DNA of 64,000 nucleotides from Rhynchopus euleeides (taxonomy: Eukaryota > Euglenozoa > Diplonemea > Diplonemida > Diplonemidae): positions 1,674,001 through 1,738,000 of the forward strand of contig OY723260.1 in NCBI GenBank assembly GCA_963210315.1, in the 5' to 3' direction. The notes beneath the pieces were generated by a model. The model was given only the letters and a program-made list of their open reading frames with translations, was not told the origin of the DNA and searched no databases. Positions within the stretch are counted from its first letter, which is position 1. Each line of letters opens with the position of its first letter. The position numbers and the translations under genes were made by a program. Below are positions 20,122 to 31,139 of the stretch, piece by piece.

Positions 20122-23089
20122 GTTTGCTATGTTGGATTAGCGGATCCGCATCGTACAGAACGTCTACGAAAGACGACGCACGAGAACTGATACGCTATCC
20201 AAGTCATTTACTAAGTCACACCACACGGGCGCGATCTGCTCCTTTCTTTTGTTAAAATAGGGAAAGGCACGTGAACACTGAAGGTCGGAGGCTCCACCGA
20301 ATGAAGCTCGGAGGGTGATACCTCGGCCGCGCGTTGAAAATAGCGCGGGACCTTCCACTTACTGGGAAGGAAGTCTGATGAACGCCTGATCTGGCGGGGG
20401 GGGTCAAAAGGGAAAGCCCGGGCTCGGAAACGTTTCTGCCGATGGATCTTCGACAGACGAACCTTGTGGGGAATGGGGTCAATCGCGCAAGGGGGAAGTA
20501 ACCACCTCCATGCCTTGACTTTAGCTGTAGTGAGTGGCCTGCTTGGCGCATCAAACAGGAAGCCGGTAGCCACTGCTGGAGGTTTCGAGTCAGATTGCCC
20601 AACGGCCTTTGTTTTCGAAACAGGGGCGCCCAGGGGGCGGGGTGAGAGGAACGAGGGGCAATGAGTACCCTTGCAGAGGGGTAGGGGAAGTAAGCCTGGG
20701 AAAGGCCGGACGTCCAAGGCGCTAACCGTTGCGCAAGTTGCAGGCGTTTTTCCCGGTGGCGGGATGTCGGGCGCGCCAAGGGCATCCGCCTCTCTCTTTG
20801 CGGCAGATGGGACATGAGGGGGCAGGAAGGTGAATCCAGGTTCAGACTGCGACGACTGGGCAGTGCGCTTTGATGAAAGCACCTTTGTTGATTTGCCGAG
20901 CCCGCCGGTTGTCTGTGTACCCGGGTCAGTGACAAGACGAAAGGGAGGTGGGGTGTTCTCCGGCAAAGGGGGAGGGGATGCCACGTTGGGGAAAGGTCTA
21001 AGCGACGAGATATCAGGACAAGGGCCACTCAAGGAGCTGACTACGGTGCAGGTAGCTTGTCTTTTATTGAAAGGCGCGGCATCAGCCACGTCCCGCACGT
21101 CAGCCAGCCTCTTAAGCAAGCTAGGAAGAGGCAGGAAAGAGAGAGAAGGGGCTGGCGGTAGCTCGAGGTCGCAGCATGCCACAACCTCGTCCACACCAGG
21201 AGAAGACACATCCGAACAGGGGGGTTCCACCCTCTCTGGCACTGGGCCACTCTCATAAACATAACTGGCGGCGCTCTCAGTGGCAACCTGTCCCAGTGCG
21301 GTCTCACATCCCTCAGATGGGGGTCCATCATCATCATCGTCGGCGGCCGCCGAGGGCGCGTCGGCGGCCTCGTCGCGCTCGCTGAGGCCGGCATCCCCGT
21401 CTCCGCCCCCAGCGGCAGGGGGACTGTCCCCATCCGCGTCGTTGTCGTCGCAGGAGTCCACCTCCTCGTCGCCGCCGTTCGAGGGGCCACCCGCGGAGTG
21501 CCCATCGCCGCTGCCGTCATCATCAGCAGAGCACATCTCGCTGTCCTCGTCAGTGGGGGGTTCGTGGTGGCCCGCCTCGCAGCAGGTTTCCGCCTTGGCG
21601 CATGCACCACACCTCGTCATCTTGTGCTTCTTGCAGCACCGTACAGACAGGCCGTCGTCATGCGAGTGGTGCGCGCGACAGCACGCTTCCAGATGCGTCT
21701 GGTAGTTGCGCTCCTGGCCTTCGCAGAGGTCGCACCTAGGTTTTGAGTGCGCGTTGCAGACCCGCGTCTTGTCGTGTATGGCCAGGTGATCAGGTACAAG
21801 CACTGGAGAGGCGCTACGGGTCGGTCCAGGCCCGGGGGTTTCCCACGCTGCGGCACGCCCTGCTCTGTTAATCCCGGTGTAGTCTGGGTATACGTCACTA
21901 CCCCAGGTCAGGTCGCCCTTCTGGACCCGCGCGGCACGTTTGGCGCTGTTCTCAATGGCGGTGATCGTCTCAGCGCCACCGGCAAAGATGGGTCTGGGGA
22001 CGACGCCGCCCCATACTTCCCCTGCGCCGACGGAGGAGAGGCACCCCACTCGGTCCTGCCGCTCGGCAGGCCACGGCTTACCGAGTTGTGTGCGTTGGCA
22101 GAGTTGCATCATGTGCTTCATCAACGTCCATAGGACACGTCCACGCTCCCTGAGTGGCGGGAGGGGGAGGTCGCTGGTCCCTTCCGTCGTCCGGGGGAGC
22201 TGCATGCCTGTGTACACATCGAAGTCGAGAGCGAGCTCAATGTTCGACACTACGCCCCTATCCGTCCAGCGCAGGGCCTTCAGCCAACCAGTGAAGGCAC
22301 GCAGGAGCGCAATGTCAGCCTTCTTCCAGATCCGTTCGCCCGGAGGTACATCGGGGATGCGGGAGAAGTCAAAGTCATGAGGTTCCGCAGGCAGCGAGAG
22401 GGCGGCTGTCCAGGGGTGGACGAGGGGCTTTGCACCACGGCTCTTCGCCTCCAGTTCCCAACGCTTCAGCACAATGCGACCCATCAGCGTGTGGAGCAGC
22501 GTCACGTCGACGTCGAATCCCTCCGGCACGACGCCATAGCGCGCAAGGCACGGGGGCCAGTCAGAGCGGTCCGCGGCAAGTAGAGGCGCGAATTGGGGCT
22601 CAGACCGGACACAGTCGAAGGCACTGCACACCCACCAGAGGTGGTCTGGTGTGTCGTCCAGCACGTCCGCACAGTGTACGCATTTCTCAGGAGGGGGATC
22701 TGCGTTCTCAGCATGGGGGGAGGCAGCATCAGGGTCGTCATCGGCCTCCGAGGCAGCGTCTTCCGACTCCGCTTCCTCATACTCCTCGGCTTCTTCATCC
22801 TCCTCGCACTCTTCTTCCTGCGTCGCCGCGCCCTCATCGGACGGGTCTGGAGGGGAGGAGAGCGCGTCTGAGGCATCATCCCTTTCACCACCAGAGACGT
22901 AGGCGTTGTTGCGGCCCCAGCGCGTCGCGAAGAAGATGCCTCCGATGAGAATCACCGTCAGAGCATGGGCCATCATGGGGTTTTTGGTGGTGAGGCGCAG
23001 CTCATTCGTCCTGAGGTAGTCAACACCATTCTCGATCCCAGCGAAGGAGGGGCGAAATTCGGCGAGCTTCCGCCAGGCGTGCCGGCGCC
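20122..23089 (-). mobile_element. 5'-truncated LINE insertion with 11-bp TSD
   Basis: CACAGAGAGTC flanks the fragment exactly at 20111-20121 and 23090-23100. The content is a 5'-truncated relative of the full-length LINE: it starts within the C-terminal part of ORF2 and ends at AGCAAAC after a short 3' UTR, without a poly(A) tail. It interrupts an array of CAAAAATT and GTTTGTGAAA units. Confidence 0.78.
20211..23087 (-). pseudogene. LINE ORF2 C-terminal fragment with long open frame
   Basis: About 960 codons are open without a stop, but no start codon exists at the truncation point; the first ATG pair is near 22977. The upstream part aligns with the full-length LINE after its RT (R-x-x-F-A-G...G-x-D), then the zinc knuckle C-V-H-C...H-L-W-W-V-C (versus H-L-W-W-E-C), then S-D-W-P-P-C-L-A. 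A Glu/Asp-rich insert precedes the knuckle. No RNase H is present. A Cys/His module (C-x3-H-x-K-P-R-C-x2-C...C-C-x2-H-H...K-K-H-K-M-T-R-C-G-x-C) matches that of the full-length LINE, and a Pro/Ser-rich tail ends in P-C-G-V-T before TAG. The open frame suggests a recent insertion. Confidence 0.75.
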
Positions 23090-23275
23090 CACAGAGAGTC
23101 CACAAAAATTTACAAAAATTCACAAACGTTTAGTGTGAGTTTTTGTGCACGTTTGCGGAAATTTGCGAAATTTGCGGAAATTTGCGGAAATTTGCGCAAG
23201 TTTGTGAAAGTTTGTGAAGCGTTTGTGAAAGTTTGTGAAACGTTTGTGAAAGTTTGTGAACTCGCAAAATTTACC
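23090..23275. repeat. CACAAAAATT / GTTTGTGAAA tandem arrays
   Basis: A right-hand continuation of the array interrupted by the LINE fragment: a few CACAAAAATT units, then GGAAATTTGC and GTTTGTGAAA units up to about 23275. Similar arrays lie at 26622-26651, 27295-27471 and 30189-30230. Confidence 0.75.
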
Positions 23276-23569
23276 GGATTTTTTTCTGGGGGGGCGGGGG
23301 GGTCCGGGTCACCGGGGCCAACCCGAGTCCGGTGGTTCAGGGCATCTGCCCTGGAGGCATCATCACTTGGAGCATCATGTTGGGGAGACAGGGGGGGGTG
23401 TGGGGTGAACGTGGCAGTGGGAGGGGTGGGGGTGGGGGTGGGGGTGGGTGGGGCTGCTTGGCATCTCGAGTTATTCTTTTGCACGCTCCTCGTTCATGAT
23501 TCCCGTCATCATAGCATCCTTGCCCCCCCCCCCCCCCCCCTCCCACCACGTAGGAAGCAGGCATGTCGC

Positions 23570-23835
23570 TAAGCGTCGACCGTCGACCCAGTGATTTTGG
23601 GTTTCCCCCCCCATAAAAAAGCGTCGACCCAGCGTCGACCCAGTGGACTGGGTTGACGCTTGGTCGAGGCTTGGAGCGTCGACCTAGTGGAACTGGGTTG
23701 CCATTCAAGCCTGGACCAAGCGTCAACCCATTTATTACACTGGGTCGACGCTAACCTAGCGTTGGCCCGGTTACACTGGGTCGACGCTCACCAAGCGTCG
23801 ACCAAGCGTCAACCCACTTTCACTGGGTCGACGTC
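23570..23835. repeat. GTCGACCCAGTG-type array with inverted units
   Basis: About ten imperfect copies of GCGTCGACCCAGTG or its inverse ACTGGGTCGACGCT, able to fold back. No coding content. Possibly the remains of another palindrome-array MITE. Confidence 0.65.
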
Positions 23836-23857
23836 GAAGAGAGTATGGTTTTGCAGG

Positions 23858-24082
23858 AACAGATGCTCACTACCGTGGCCTCCGGCGGCTGGGGGGCTCC
23901 GCCCCCCAGCTATGTCTCGTACTCAAGTCATTCGATTCCCATCAGGTCAGGGAATCCACCCACTCCAGTAGCCTCAGGAGGACGCAGCCAACTCACACAG
24001 AATCTGTACGCCCACAATGAACAGATGCTCACTACCGTGGCCTCCGGCGGATGGGGGGCTCTGCCCCCCAGACCCCCCATCT
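23858..24082 (+). repeat. Two copies of a dispersed 60-bp GC hairpin repeat
   Basis: Copies at about 23858-23911 and 24021-24082 share ACAGATGCTCACTACCGTGG, then CCTCCGGCGG, then a stem of CTGGGGGGC-x-GCCCCCCAG. More copies: 31376-31436 (-), 33573-33640 (-), 63251-63309 (+), 63408-63468 (+). Confidence 0.75.
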
Positions 24083-24331
24083 CGCGTGCCCGTCTAGTAA
24101 CCAAGTCCTTGCGCTTTGACGGCCGTGACATATCAGGGGGCAGCGTCGAAATCATGGTCCCGAAAGCCATTTTTTGGTTTCCTCCGGCACCCGACGGCGC
24201 GAGCGGGAGAGGAACCACGGAAGGAACCCAGCGCCTCACACCGTGCCCACCTAGTGGTCCACCGATGGGAAAATTCAAAATTTGGCAACACGAGCGCGCG
24301 CGAAGCGCGCGCGAGAAAAATTGACCCCTAG

Positions 24332-26012
24332 CATGGTTGCATAGCGGCCGTTTTAAAAAATCCCTTGTATTTTGTGGACTTGCAAAAACGGCCGCTGATT
24401 TTCAGCATTTTAAAAAACGGCCGTTTTTTTTTACCTGGGAATTTTGTATGGGGCGTGGGTCAGCAGGCGAGATCCCACCGCCAGGAGTGCCTCCCCACTG
24501 CAAGGGATACCCTGCAGCAAGCATTGTGAGTGCGCCTTCAAGTATGATGCGAAGAGTTCAGACTTCGTGGACCACTTTGACGGACCGCGCCATATCAAGA
24601 AGAAGAAGAACGCAGCGTTGAAAGTGCAGAGCCAGGGAAACAGCTGGCGCTGTCGGAGTGCGATACCCTCAGTGGCAGGCTTGCAACTTCGGATCGCCCG
24701 GGGTGCGTTGTTCACCGGATCACCGGCTGGCATGGTGCATGATGCTGTCAAGAAGTGTGTCCCGAGGAGGGGCTGAACATGGTTGCGGCCAATCTAGGCA
24801 CGTGTGTCGTGGATGACCGTGCAGGCAGAGGTGGGTGTCGCTCACTGGCATCAGGGCTCTTCCGACAGAGCTTTCCCTTGATCTCGGCGACAGCACCCCG
24901 GATGAGAAGGACACCGCCTTCGCTGATTTATTCCCGAAGGCACGGGCGATCATCCCGGGCAATATGCAGCACCAGCTGGAGGGGTTCACGACCGCACTGG
25001 CGCTGAAGGATGTGCTGTGCCACATCTCTGACGCAGCTGAGAGGGAGAAGCAGGCGAGCAAGACGGCACCACCGGCCGTGCGATCCCGCTTCTCTCCGAC
25101 ACACACTACCTGCACCGCTTGAGTGGATCTGCACCTTGCACCACGTCCCCGGGCATTTATACAATCTTCCGGGCCCGCTGCAGGACAGCGGCCCTGCTAC
25201 GTGTGCGTCGCTTCTGCGGTTGGCAGAGATGCCCACGAAATCGCTGGGCTCGAGTCCCACCTGCAGGCCGCCGTCCGCCTGACGGCACCCCTCGCATCGC
25301 TGCTCCAGAAGTACTGCGATGCGCAGCTGGGTGTGCCAACGGCGTGCCCCTGTCGACGCAGTGTACACCGACATTGAGAATGTCATCGAGAAAGTGTCTG
25401 ACGTGGGGAAGTACGACCCCCCCGTGCCCCTGGCAGGGGAGCTGGCCTGGGCTGGCGACCGCATGCGCAGAAGGTGGGACGGCACGGAATCAGGGAAGTC
25501 CTTCTGGTTTGCGGTCCGCCGTCTGTGCCCGAGCGCGTACGGCCGCATGAGTCGTAGGGGTGTCAGAACTCCGGTGCCACCTCCCCTCTGTTTCGGGGAG
25601 GTCACGAGCAGGGCCTGGGTGATCTACGACTAGGCCACCACGTTCCGAGGGTGTGCTGGATTTCTGGGACAACCCGGGGGCGAACCGGGCTGCTACACTC
25701 CTCTCTGCTCTCGGGTGTCTGCTGCTTGTCGAGCGACAGGCAGGGCGGAAGCCATTTTTCTTTGTACAGTCGACAGAGAATCGCAGTGCCCAATGTCATG
25801 TGCAGGCAACAGGGAGTTGTCAAGTGTGTTTCCTCAGCTCGGTACGGTAAGCAGGAGGCGAATCTCCAAAGGAAAATAGGAGGGGGAAAAAAACGGCCGT
25901 TTTTTCGCCAACAAAACATGAAAACGGCCGTTTTTATATTTCGGTAGCGGGAACTGAGGTAGTGAATTCTCAGAAAATCCACTCCCTCCATGACGGCCGT
26001 TATGACACTATG
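24332..26012 (+). mobile_element. DNA transposon with CGGCCG-rich TIRs and 6-bp TSD, copy 1
   Basis: The ends CATGGTTGCATAGCGGCCGT and (inverted) CATAGTGTCATAACGGCCGT agree at 15 of 20 positions. CCCTAG flanks both ends exactly (24326-24331 and 26013-26018). Several AAAACGGCCGTTTT palindromes lie just inside each end. It is 1681 bp long. The second copy at 60505-62187 is inverted and 1683 bp. Confidence 0.82.
24444..25633 (+). pseudogene. BED-finger-like transposon protein, frameshifted
   Basis: Coding blocks run in order but in different frames. 24444-24776 has C-S-K-H-C-E-C...D-H-F-D-G-P-R-H, a BED-type zinc-finger-like pattern, and a Lys-rich run. 24835-25122 has L-D-L-G-D-S-T-P-D-E-K and A-I-I-P-G-N-M-Q-H-Q-L. 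25319-25633 ends in S-R-A-W-V-I-Y-D. In copy 2 the middle block is longer and continuous (61394-61765), so copy 1 carries at least one extra frameshift. BED fingers are common in hAT transposases, but I see no hAT catalytic signature and the TSD is 6, not 8, bp. Confidence 0.5.
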
Positions 26013-26092
26013 CCCTAGTGTTTTCCCCCCTGATCCCCCCCCAAAACAGGAGCGTCAACCCACCAAATCTCCAAAATCGAAAAGTTAGCGAC

Positions 26093-26270
26093 AGGCCTGG
26101 GAAGGAGGTCGACTCAAGCTGTGGTTCCTTTTCTCAGAAATAAGTCCCCCTCACAGACGACCCTTCACTGATCTACTCCGGGGGGGGGTGATAAGTTCAA
26201 AGACAAATGCTGTTCGGGGGGGGGGTGTTCGGTAGAAGGAACCACAGCTTGAGTCGACCTCCTTCCTACT
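26093..26270. repeat. Small inverted repeat
   Basis: GAAGGAGGTCGACTCAAGCT (about 26091-26115) returns inverted at about 26248-26268, with the adjoining TGTGGTTCCTT also paired. G-runs lie in the loop and outside. Confidence 0.7.
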
Positions 26271-26651
26271 TGGTGGGGGGGGGGGGGTAAGGATGCTATG
26301 ATGACGGGAATCATGAACGAGGAGCGTGCAAAAGAATAACTCGAGATGCCAAGCAGCCCCACCCACCCACCCCTCCCACTGCCACGTTCACCCCCCCACC
26401 CCCCCCCTGTCTCCCCAACATGATGCTCCAAGAGATGTTGCCTCCGGGTAAGTGAGCTTTCGAGCACGCAGTGTCATTGGAAACCACTTCGTTTCACTAC
26501 TCAGTACACCCTCTCAGATTCCTCATGTCGGCAACATTCAACTCAGAAGCAACTCCATCCGCGTCGCGCCGTGGCGTTGGGCGGAGCCCAACGCCACGGC
26601 GACCCAAGCCCACAGGCACTACAAAAATTCGCAAAAATTCGCAAAAATTCG

Positions 26652-27294
26652 TCAGCTGATTGAGGGTGTGATATGAGGGTTCTATCCAACAAGGATATCA
26701 AGGCGGCACTTTCAAAGTCCTGCCAAGGACAGCGCCACGTGGGTGTGTGCTTCTGATATATGTTATGTCATCATGTGAACCCTCCCCAGCGTGTGCCAAC
26801 ATCCCTGACACGCTCACGAAAAGCATGACACGGAGAAAACAGGTGCCGAAACAACCTGCCGAGCACACGGGTGGTGCCACGTTGATCCACGCAGCGATCT
26901 CCCATGACAGGAAGCCTTGTCGCCACGGCAGAGTCGCCGCAGACTGTGGGAGAGGTGTCGCCAGTCACCTTGAGGTTGCAGTGTGTCATCAGGCTAAGAC
27001 CCGTGCCCTCTTCACCTCCCCTGTTAGGTTGCTCCCATATCGTTGCCTGCTTTGGGGCCTGAAGGACATAGGGGTCCAGCAGGCACGTGAGCATCGCAAG
27101 GCATGAGTGGCTGTTTCAAACTCCTGGTGCAAGCACCCGTCATGGTCTGGGGAAGCCCTCCCAGGTAGTTTAACGTCTTGCCCAGGACAAACGTTTGTGT
27201 ATTGCAATTTGGGTTAGCGTGCTGGCATCGCAGCCTGGCCCCGAAGGACCATACCGTGAGGAACCGGGCCCGCTATCCTACTTTTGCTCTACGT
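26652..27294 (-). mobile_element. LINE 3'-UTR fragment, inverted, 11-bp TSD
   Basis: Flanked by GCAAAAATTCG at 26641-26651 and 27295-27305. The sequence is a near-identical inverted copy of 29550-30188, the 3' UTR of the next LINE fragment. It sits in the GCAAAAATTC array. Because the array period is also about 11 bp, this TSD alone is ambiguous. The 119-codon frame found in both copies is UTR, not a gene. Confidence 0.7.
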
Positions 27295-27471
27295 GCAAAA
27301 ATTCGCAAAAATTCGCAAAAATTCGCAAAAATTCGCAAAAATTCGCAAAAATTCGCAAAAATTCACAAAAATTTGCAAATGAGTTTGTGAACGTTTTGTG
27401 AAAGTTTGTGAAAGTTTGCGAAAGTATGCGAAAGTTTGTGAAGCGTTTGTGAAAATTTGTGAAACGTTTGT
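27295..27471. repeat. GCAAAAATTC array followed by GTTTGTGAAA array
   Basis: About seven units of GCAAAAATTC(G) run from 27295 to about 27375, then GTTTGTGAAA/GAAAGTTTGC units up to the TSD at 27461-27471. This is the target of two LINE insertions. Confidence 0.8.
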
Positions 27472-29550
27472 ACGCGATGCGGCACCTGCGCCAATGTGAA
27501 GACATGCTGCGCGGCCGGCCACCATGGGCGCGCCCCCAGGGTCGACCAAGTTGCGAGCACGGATGACGACAGCAGCAGCTGCGATGACGACTCCGACAGC
27601 GAGGGAGAGGAGGGCAGCTCTGGTGCCACTGAGCATGATGGAGACGACGCTGAAGATGCGGGCTCCGCCAGCGAGGAAGTCCCTCCCTCGTCTGAGATGG
27701 ATAGCGACACGACGGCTGCGGCTGCGGTGAAACGCACCGCTATCGTTCTGGACGCCTCTGAAGAGGACTCGATGGGGCAGGATGCCGTGAAACGCACCGC
27801 CATTTGTTTGGATCACTCGGACGAGGGCCCGTCCCTCTGGGGGGCTGGGATAGTGTGTGTGCGTCAGCCAGAGTGGGACATGTGTGCGTCTCTTCTTCTT
27901 CTTTGGCCGGGCGTGATTGAGCATTTGGCTCTTCACTGCCCCGACGATCAGCCCAGTGAGGGCGAGTTGGGTTCTTCTGCGGAGTCATCTGCGTTGACCC
28001 CACGCGAATTTCCTGGTTTTCTTTTCTCGCCTTCCCCTCGAATGAATACCCCTGCTTCCCCTACCCCGCGTCAGATGGGTGTGGAGCACGTTGCGCTTGT
28101 TGCGGAAGACTCGCCGGGCTCCCAACCCGGTGATGCTTGCCGCGTTCCACCAGCAGATGCAGCACCGCCTCCGGCGCCCTCTCCGGCTCCGGAGCTCGTG
28201 CTGCACACAGACCTGCTGGACGGACTACAGACCCCGCAGACGGGCTCACCGACCCTTCGAGAGTGCGCCTCACAGCGGGGCTTTCAGAGCCCTTACGTGG
28301 GGCGCCGCCTCCCTTTCTCTCCCTCTCCCCCATCTGTGTCTTCGATACCCCGCGCGCAGAAGCGAGTGGCACCCATACAGGAGGCAGACGAATCCGCCCT
28401 GGGGAGACGCTCCTTTCACAACAGAGGAGCAGAGCCTCAACCTCCCGTGTCCCCTGGCTCACCGGTTTCAGCGCCAAGCCTTCGGCCTGACGAGGATAGT
28501 ATCATGTCCCCATCAGAACTTGCTTCCCCCCTTCCTCTCTCGCCTGCACCCTCTCTTGTTGTGGATGACTCGCCGGGCTTTCAGCCCGCCGACACTCGGC
28601 TTAGTCCCCCATCAGACACTGTGTCACCCCCACCACCCTCTCCATGTCAGGAGCCCCTAATGCCTCTAGACACGGCAACACCCTCTCTTCCAGACTGGCA
28701 GGCAGAAACGCCGTCTCACCAGGGGAGCGGTTTCAGCGTCAAGGGTCTCACCAGGGGACCGGTTTCAGCGTCAAGCCCTCGGCCTGACGAGGATAGTATC
28801 ATGTCCCCATCAGAACTTGCTGCCCCCCTTCCTCTCTCGCCTGCACCCTCCCTTGTTGTGGATGACTCGCCGGGCTTTCAGCCCGCCGACACTCGGCTTA
28901 ATCCCCCATCAGACACTGTGTCACCCCCACCACCCTCTCCATGTCAGGAGCCCCTAGTGCCTTTAGACTCTGCAACCCCCTCTCTTCCCGATTATCAGGC
29001 TGAAACGCCGTCTCACCAGGGGAGCGACACGCTCTCCCCCGAGTGCACGTCGCCGAGCCCTTGCGTGGGGCGTCGACTTCCTTTCTCCCCTTCCTCCCCT
29101 TCTGAGTCCTCGGTTCCCCGCGCGCAGAAACGTGTAGCGCACATGCGGGAGGCAGACGAATCTGCCCTGGAGCGATGCTCGTTTCATAACAACAGAGCAG
29201 GTTTTCCTTCCTCCCGCACGATCATCAGCACAGCTAAAACAGGCGTGCCTTCCCCTTTCCCACGGGCCTCACAGGCCTTGCGCTTCTTGGAGCGCAAGAC
29301 TCGTGCTGTCCGTCCTTCTCGTTCTCGTTTCCTCCGAAAGCAGGTGTTGCGTGCGGTTCCGAAGCGCACCCGCTGCATCCCCTCTCCCACCATCTTTCGT
29401 TTGGCGGCTATTCCGCGCTCTTTTCAACGCGTCGTCGCGACGATTGCGCCTCAGTACCAGCAGGCGCAATCTCCGGCTTCCAGTGTGTGTGTGTCCCCCC
29501 TCCTTTACAGCGCAACGGGGAGGAGAGCGAAACCGTGTGGTGTCACGTAG
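27472..29550 (+). pseudogene. LINE ORF2 extreme C-terminus, Pro/Ser-rich tail
   Basis: The frame opens with T-R-C-G-T-C-A-N-V-K-T-C-C...G-H-H-G, matching the last part of the LINE Cys/His module (compare R-C-G-A-C-A-K-A-E-T-C-C-E-A-G-H-H in the 20211-23087 fragment). An acidic then Pro/Ser-rich tail follows and ends in P-C-G-V-T before TAG. About 290 bp encoding S-P-R-P-D-E-D-S-I-M-S-P is tandemly duplicated (about 28470-28750 and 28755-29030). No native start codon; a truncated copy with an intact frame. Confidence 0.7.
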
Positions 29551-30188
29551 AGCAAAAGTAGGATAGCGGGCCCGGTTCCTCACGGTATGGTCCTTCGGGG
29601 CCAGGCTGCGATGCCAGCACGCTAACCCAAATTGCAATACACAAACGTTTGTCCTGGGCAAGACGTTAAACTACCTGGGAGGGCTTCCCCAGACCATGAC
29701 GGGTGCTTGCACCAGGAGTTTGAAACAGCCACTCATGCCTTGCGATGCTCACGTGCCTGCTGGACCCCTATGTCCTTCAGGCCCCAAAGCAGGCAACGAT
29801 ATGGGAGCAACCTAACAGGGGAGGTGAAGAGGGCACGGGTCTTAGCCTGATGACACACTGCAACCTCAAGGTGACTGGCGACACCTCTCCCACAGTCTGC
29901 GGCGACTCTGCCGTGGCGACAAGGCTTCCTGTCATGGGAGATCGCTGCGTGGATCAACGTGGCACCACCCGTGTGCTCGGCAGGTTGTTTCGGCACCTGT
30001 TTTCTCCGTGTCATGCTTTTCGTGAGCGTGTCAGGGATGTTGGCACACGCTGGGGAGGGTTCACATGATGACATAACATATATCAGAAGCACACACCCAC
30101 GTGGCGCTGTCCTTGGCAGGACTTTGAAAGTGCCGCCTTGATATCCTTGTTGGATAGAACCCTCATATCACACCCTCAATCAGCTGAC
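29550..30188 (+). other. LINE 3' UTR (right member of the inverted pair)
   Basis: Non-coding 639 bp between the ORF stop and the TSD. It is nearly identical in inverse to 26652-27294, so together they make a 3.5-kb structure with 640-bp inverted arms. The identical TSD logic shows two separate insertions rather than TIRs of one DNA transposon. Confidence 0.65.
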
Positions 30189-30230
30189 GAAACGTTTGTG
30201 AAAATTTGTGAACTCTCAAAATTTCAACTG

Positions 30231-31139
30231 GCCTGACAGCCCCATGTCTTTTTTTTTACCCGATCAAGGTTGCTTGTCACAGCGAAAGAGTCACTGGGAG
30301 CGTACCGCGCGCGCAGTGTGTTTTGAGAGTAACACAAAACCACCAATTCACAGCAACGCCCTTCTCAGGGGCATCACACTGGCGCCCGTGCGTACAAACA
30401 GAATCCAGACTCTTTTGAATGACTGCCTCCTCCCCAGTTCCACCCCCGCCCTGCCACCAGTTGTATGGACCAGCGACCCCCCTCTCACAGCAGGAGCAGC
30501 CCCGCCTCTGCATCCACACATGGTCTCTGTTTCAAGTCTTCTGGACAGAATTCAGCATACTTCCTCAATATCGTGCTTTCTCTGGCATGCAGTATCCGTG
30601 TGTTTCCGGTTGTGTGCCAAGTTGGCTCTGTTTCTTCGTCCCCCTACCCCTCTTTCTTTCTGCAGCAGCAGGTGTGATGTGGGGAAATGGGCGTCAATGG
30701 GACAGAACGGGTCTGTGTAGCAGCCTAGCTCTCGCAGTGCCTGTGATTATCGACTCCAACCCCCCCCCCCCCCCCTGTGATGTCAACACACATACAGCGA
30801 TGCCCACTGGATCGTGGGTCCAGGGTCCCCCCATTAGACCGTGGCTGCCCACATGCAATGCACACGCAATCCCCCCCTCCCCCCTTCACACACACACCCG
30901 CAAACCCGGGATCTCGGGGAGGGGATGCCAGGTGGGTTGGGCAGGTGCCCCGATCAAATGCGATCCGCGCCTCCACACACGTCCTCCTCTCCCGTGCCCG
31001 TCTCCGACTGTGTCTTGCTATTGTCTTCAGTGCTCTTTCACCCCGCCCCCCCAGAACTGCATGTCGGGTAACAGTATCCATCGAATACGAAGATCAGCTG
31101 GTTGATGCAGGCTGTTTTTTTTTTGAGCACATTTATGAT
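30231..31139. other. Spacer, no gene recognised
   Basis: Poly-C (30761-30776), CA-rich and short overlapping frames on both strands. Nothing domain-like seen. Confidence 0.4.

Larger units (their letters stand above)
23347..26450. repeat. Inverted repeat pair enclosing other elements (arms about 23347-23545 and 26275-26450)
   Basis: The left arm contains GGAGCATCATGTTGGGGAGA and a CTCGAGTTATTCTTTTGCA stretch. Both reappear inverted in the right arm. The G-rich parts differ in length. The pair encloses the GTCGAC array, two copies of the dispersed hairpin repeat and the 24332-26012 transposon, so it may be the ends of an older composite element. Confidence 0.6.
27472..30188 (+). mobile_element. 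5'-truncated LINE insertion with 11-bp TSD
   Basis: GAAACGTTTGT flanks both sides exactly (27461-27471 and 30189-30199). The fragment starts inside the Cys/His module codons, carries a 684-codon C-terminal frame and a 640-bp 3' UTR, and ends at ATCAGCTGAC. No poly(A). Confidence 0.78.

Noticed and set aside
23090..27471. Regular short repeats suggestive of a CRISPR array
   Set aside because: Units are 10-11 bp direct repeats without spacers, in a eukaryotic context; simple tandem arrays.
28083..28660. Second-frame ORFs overlapping the 684-codon LINE tail
   Set aside because: Shadows of the Pro/Ser-rich main frame.
26747..30092. Identical 119-codon frames at 26747-27106 and 29733-30092, which at first looked like a conserved gene in a long-TIR transposon
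   Set aside because: They lie in duplicated LINE 3' UTR; separate TSDs at each copy show two LINE insertions, not TIRs, and no domain is visible.
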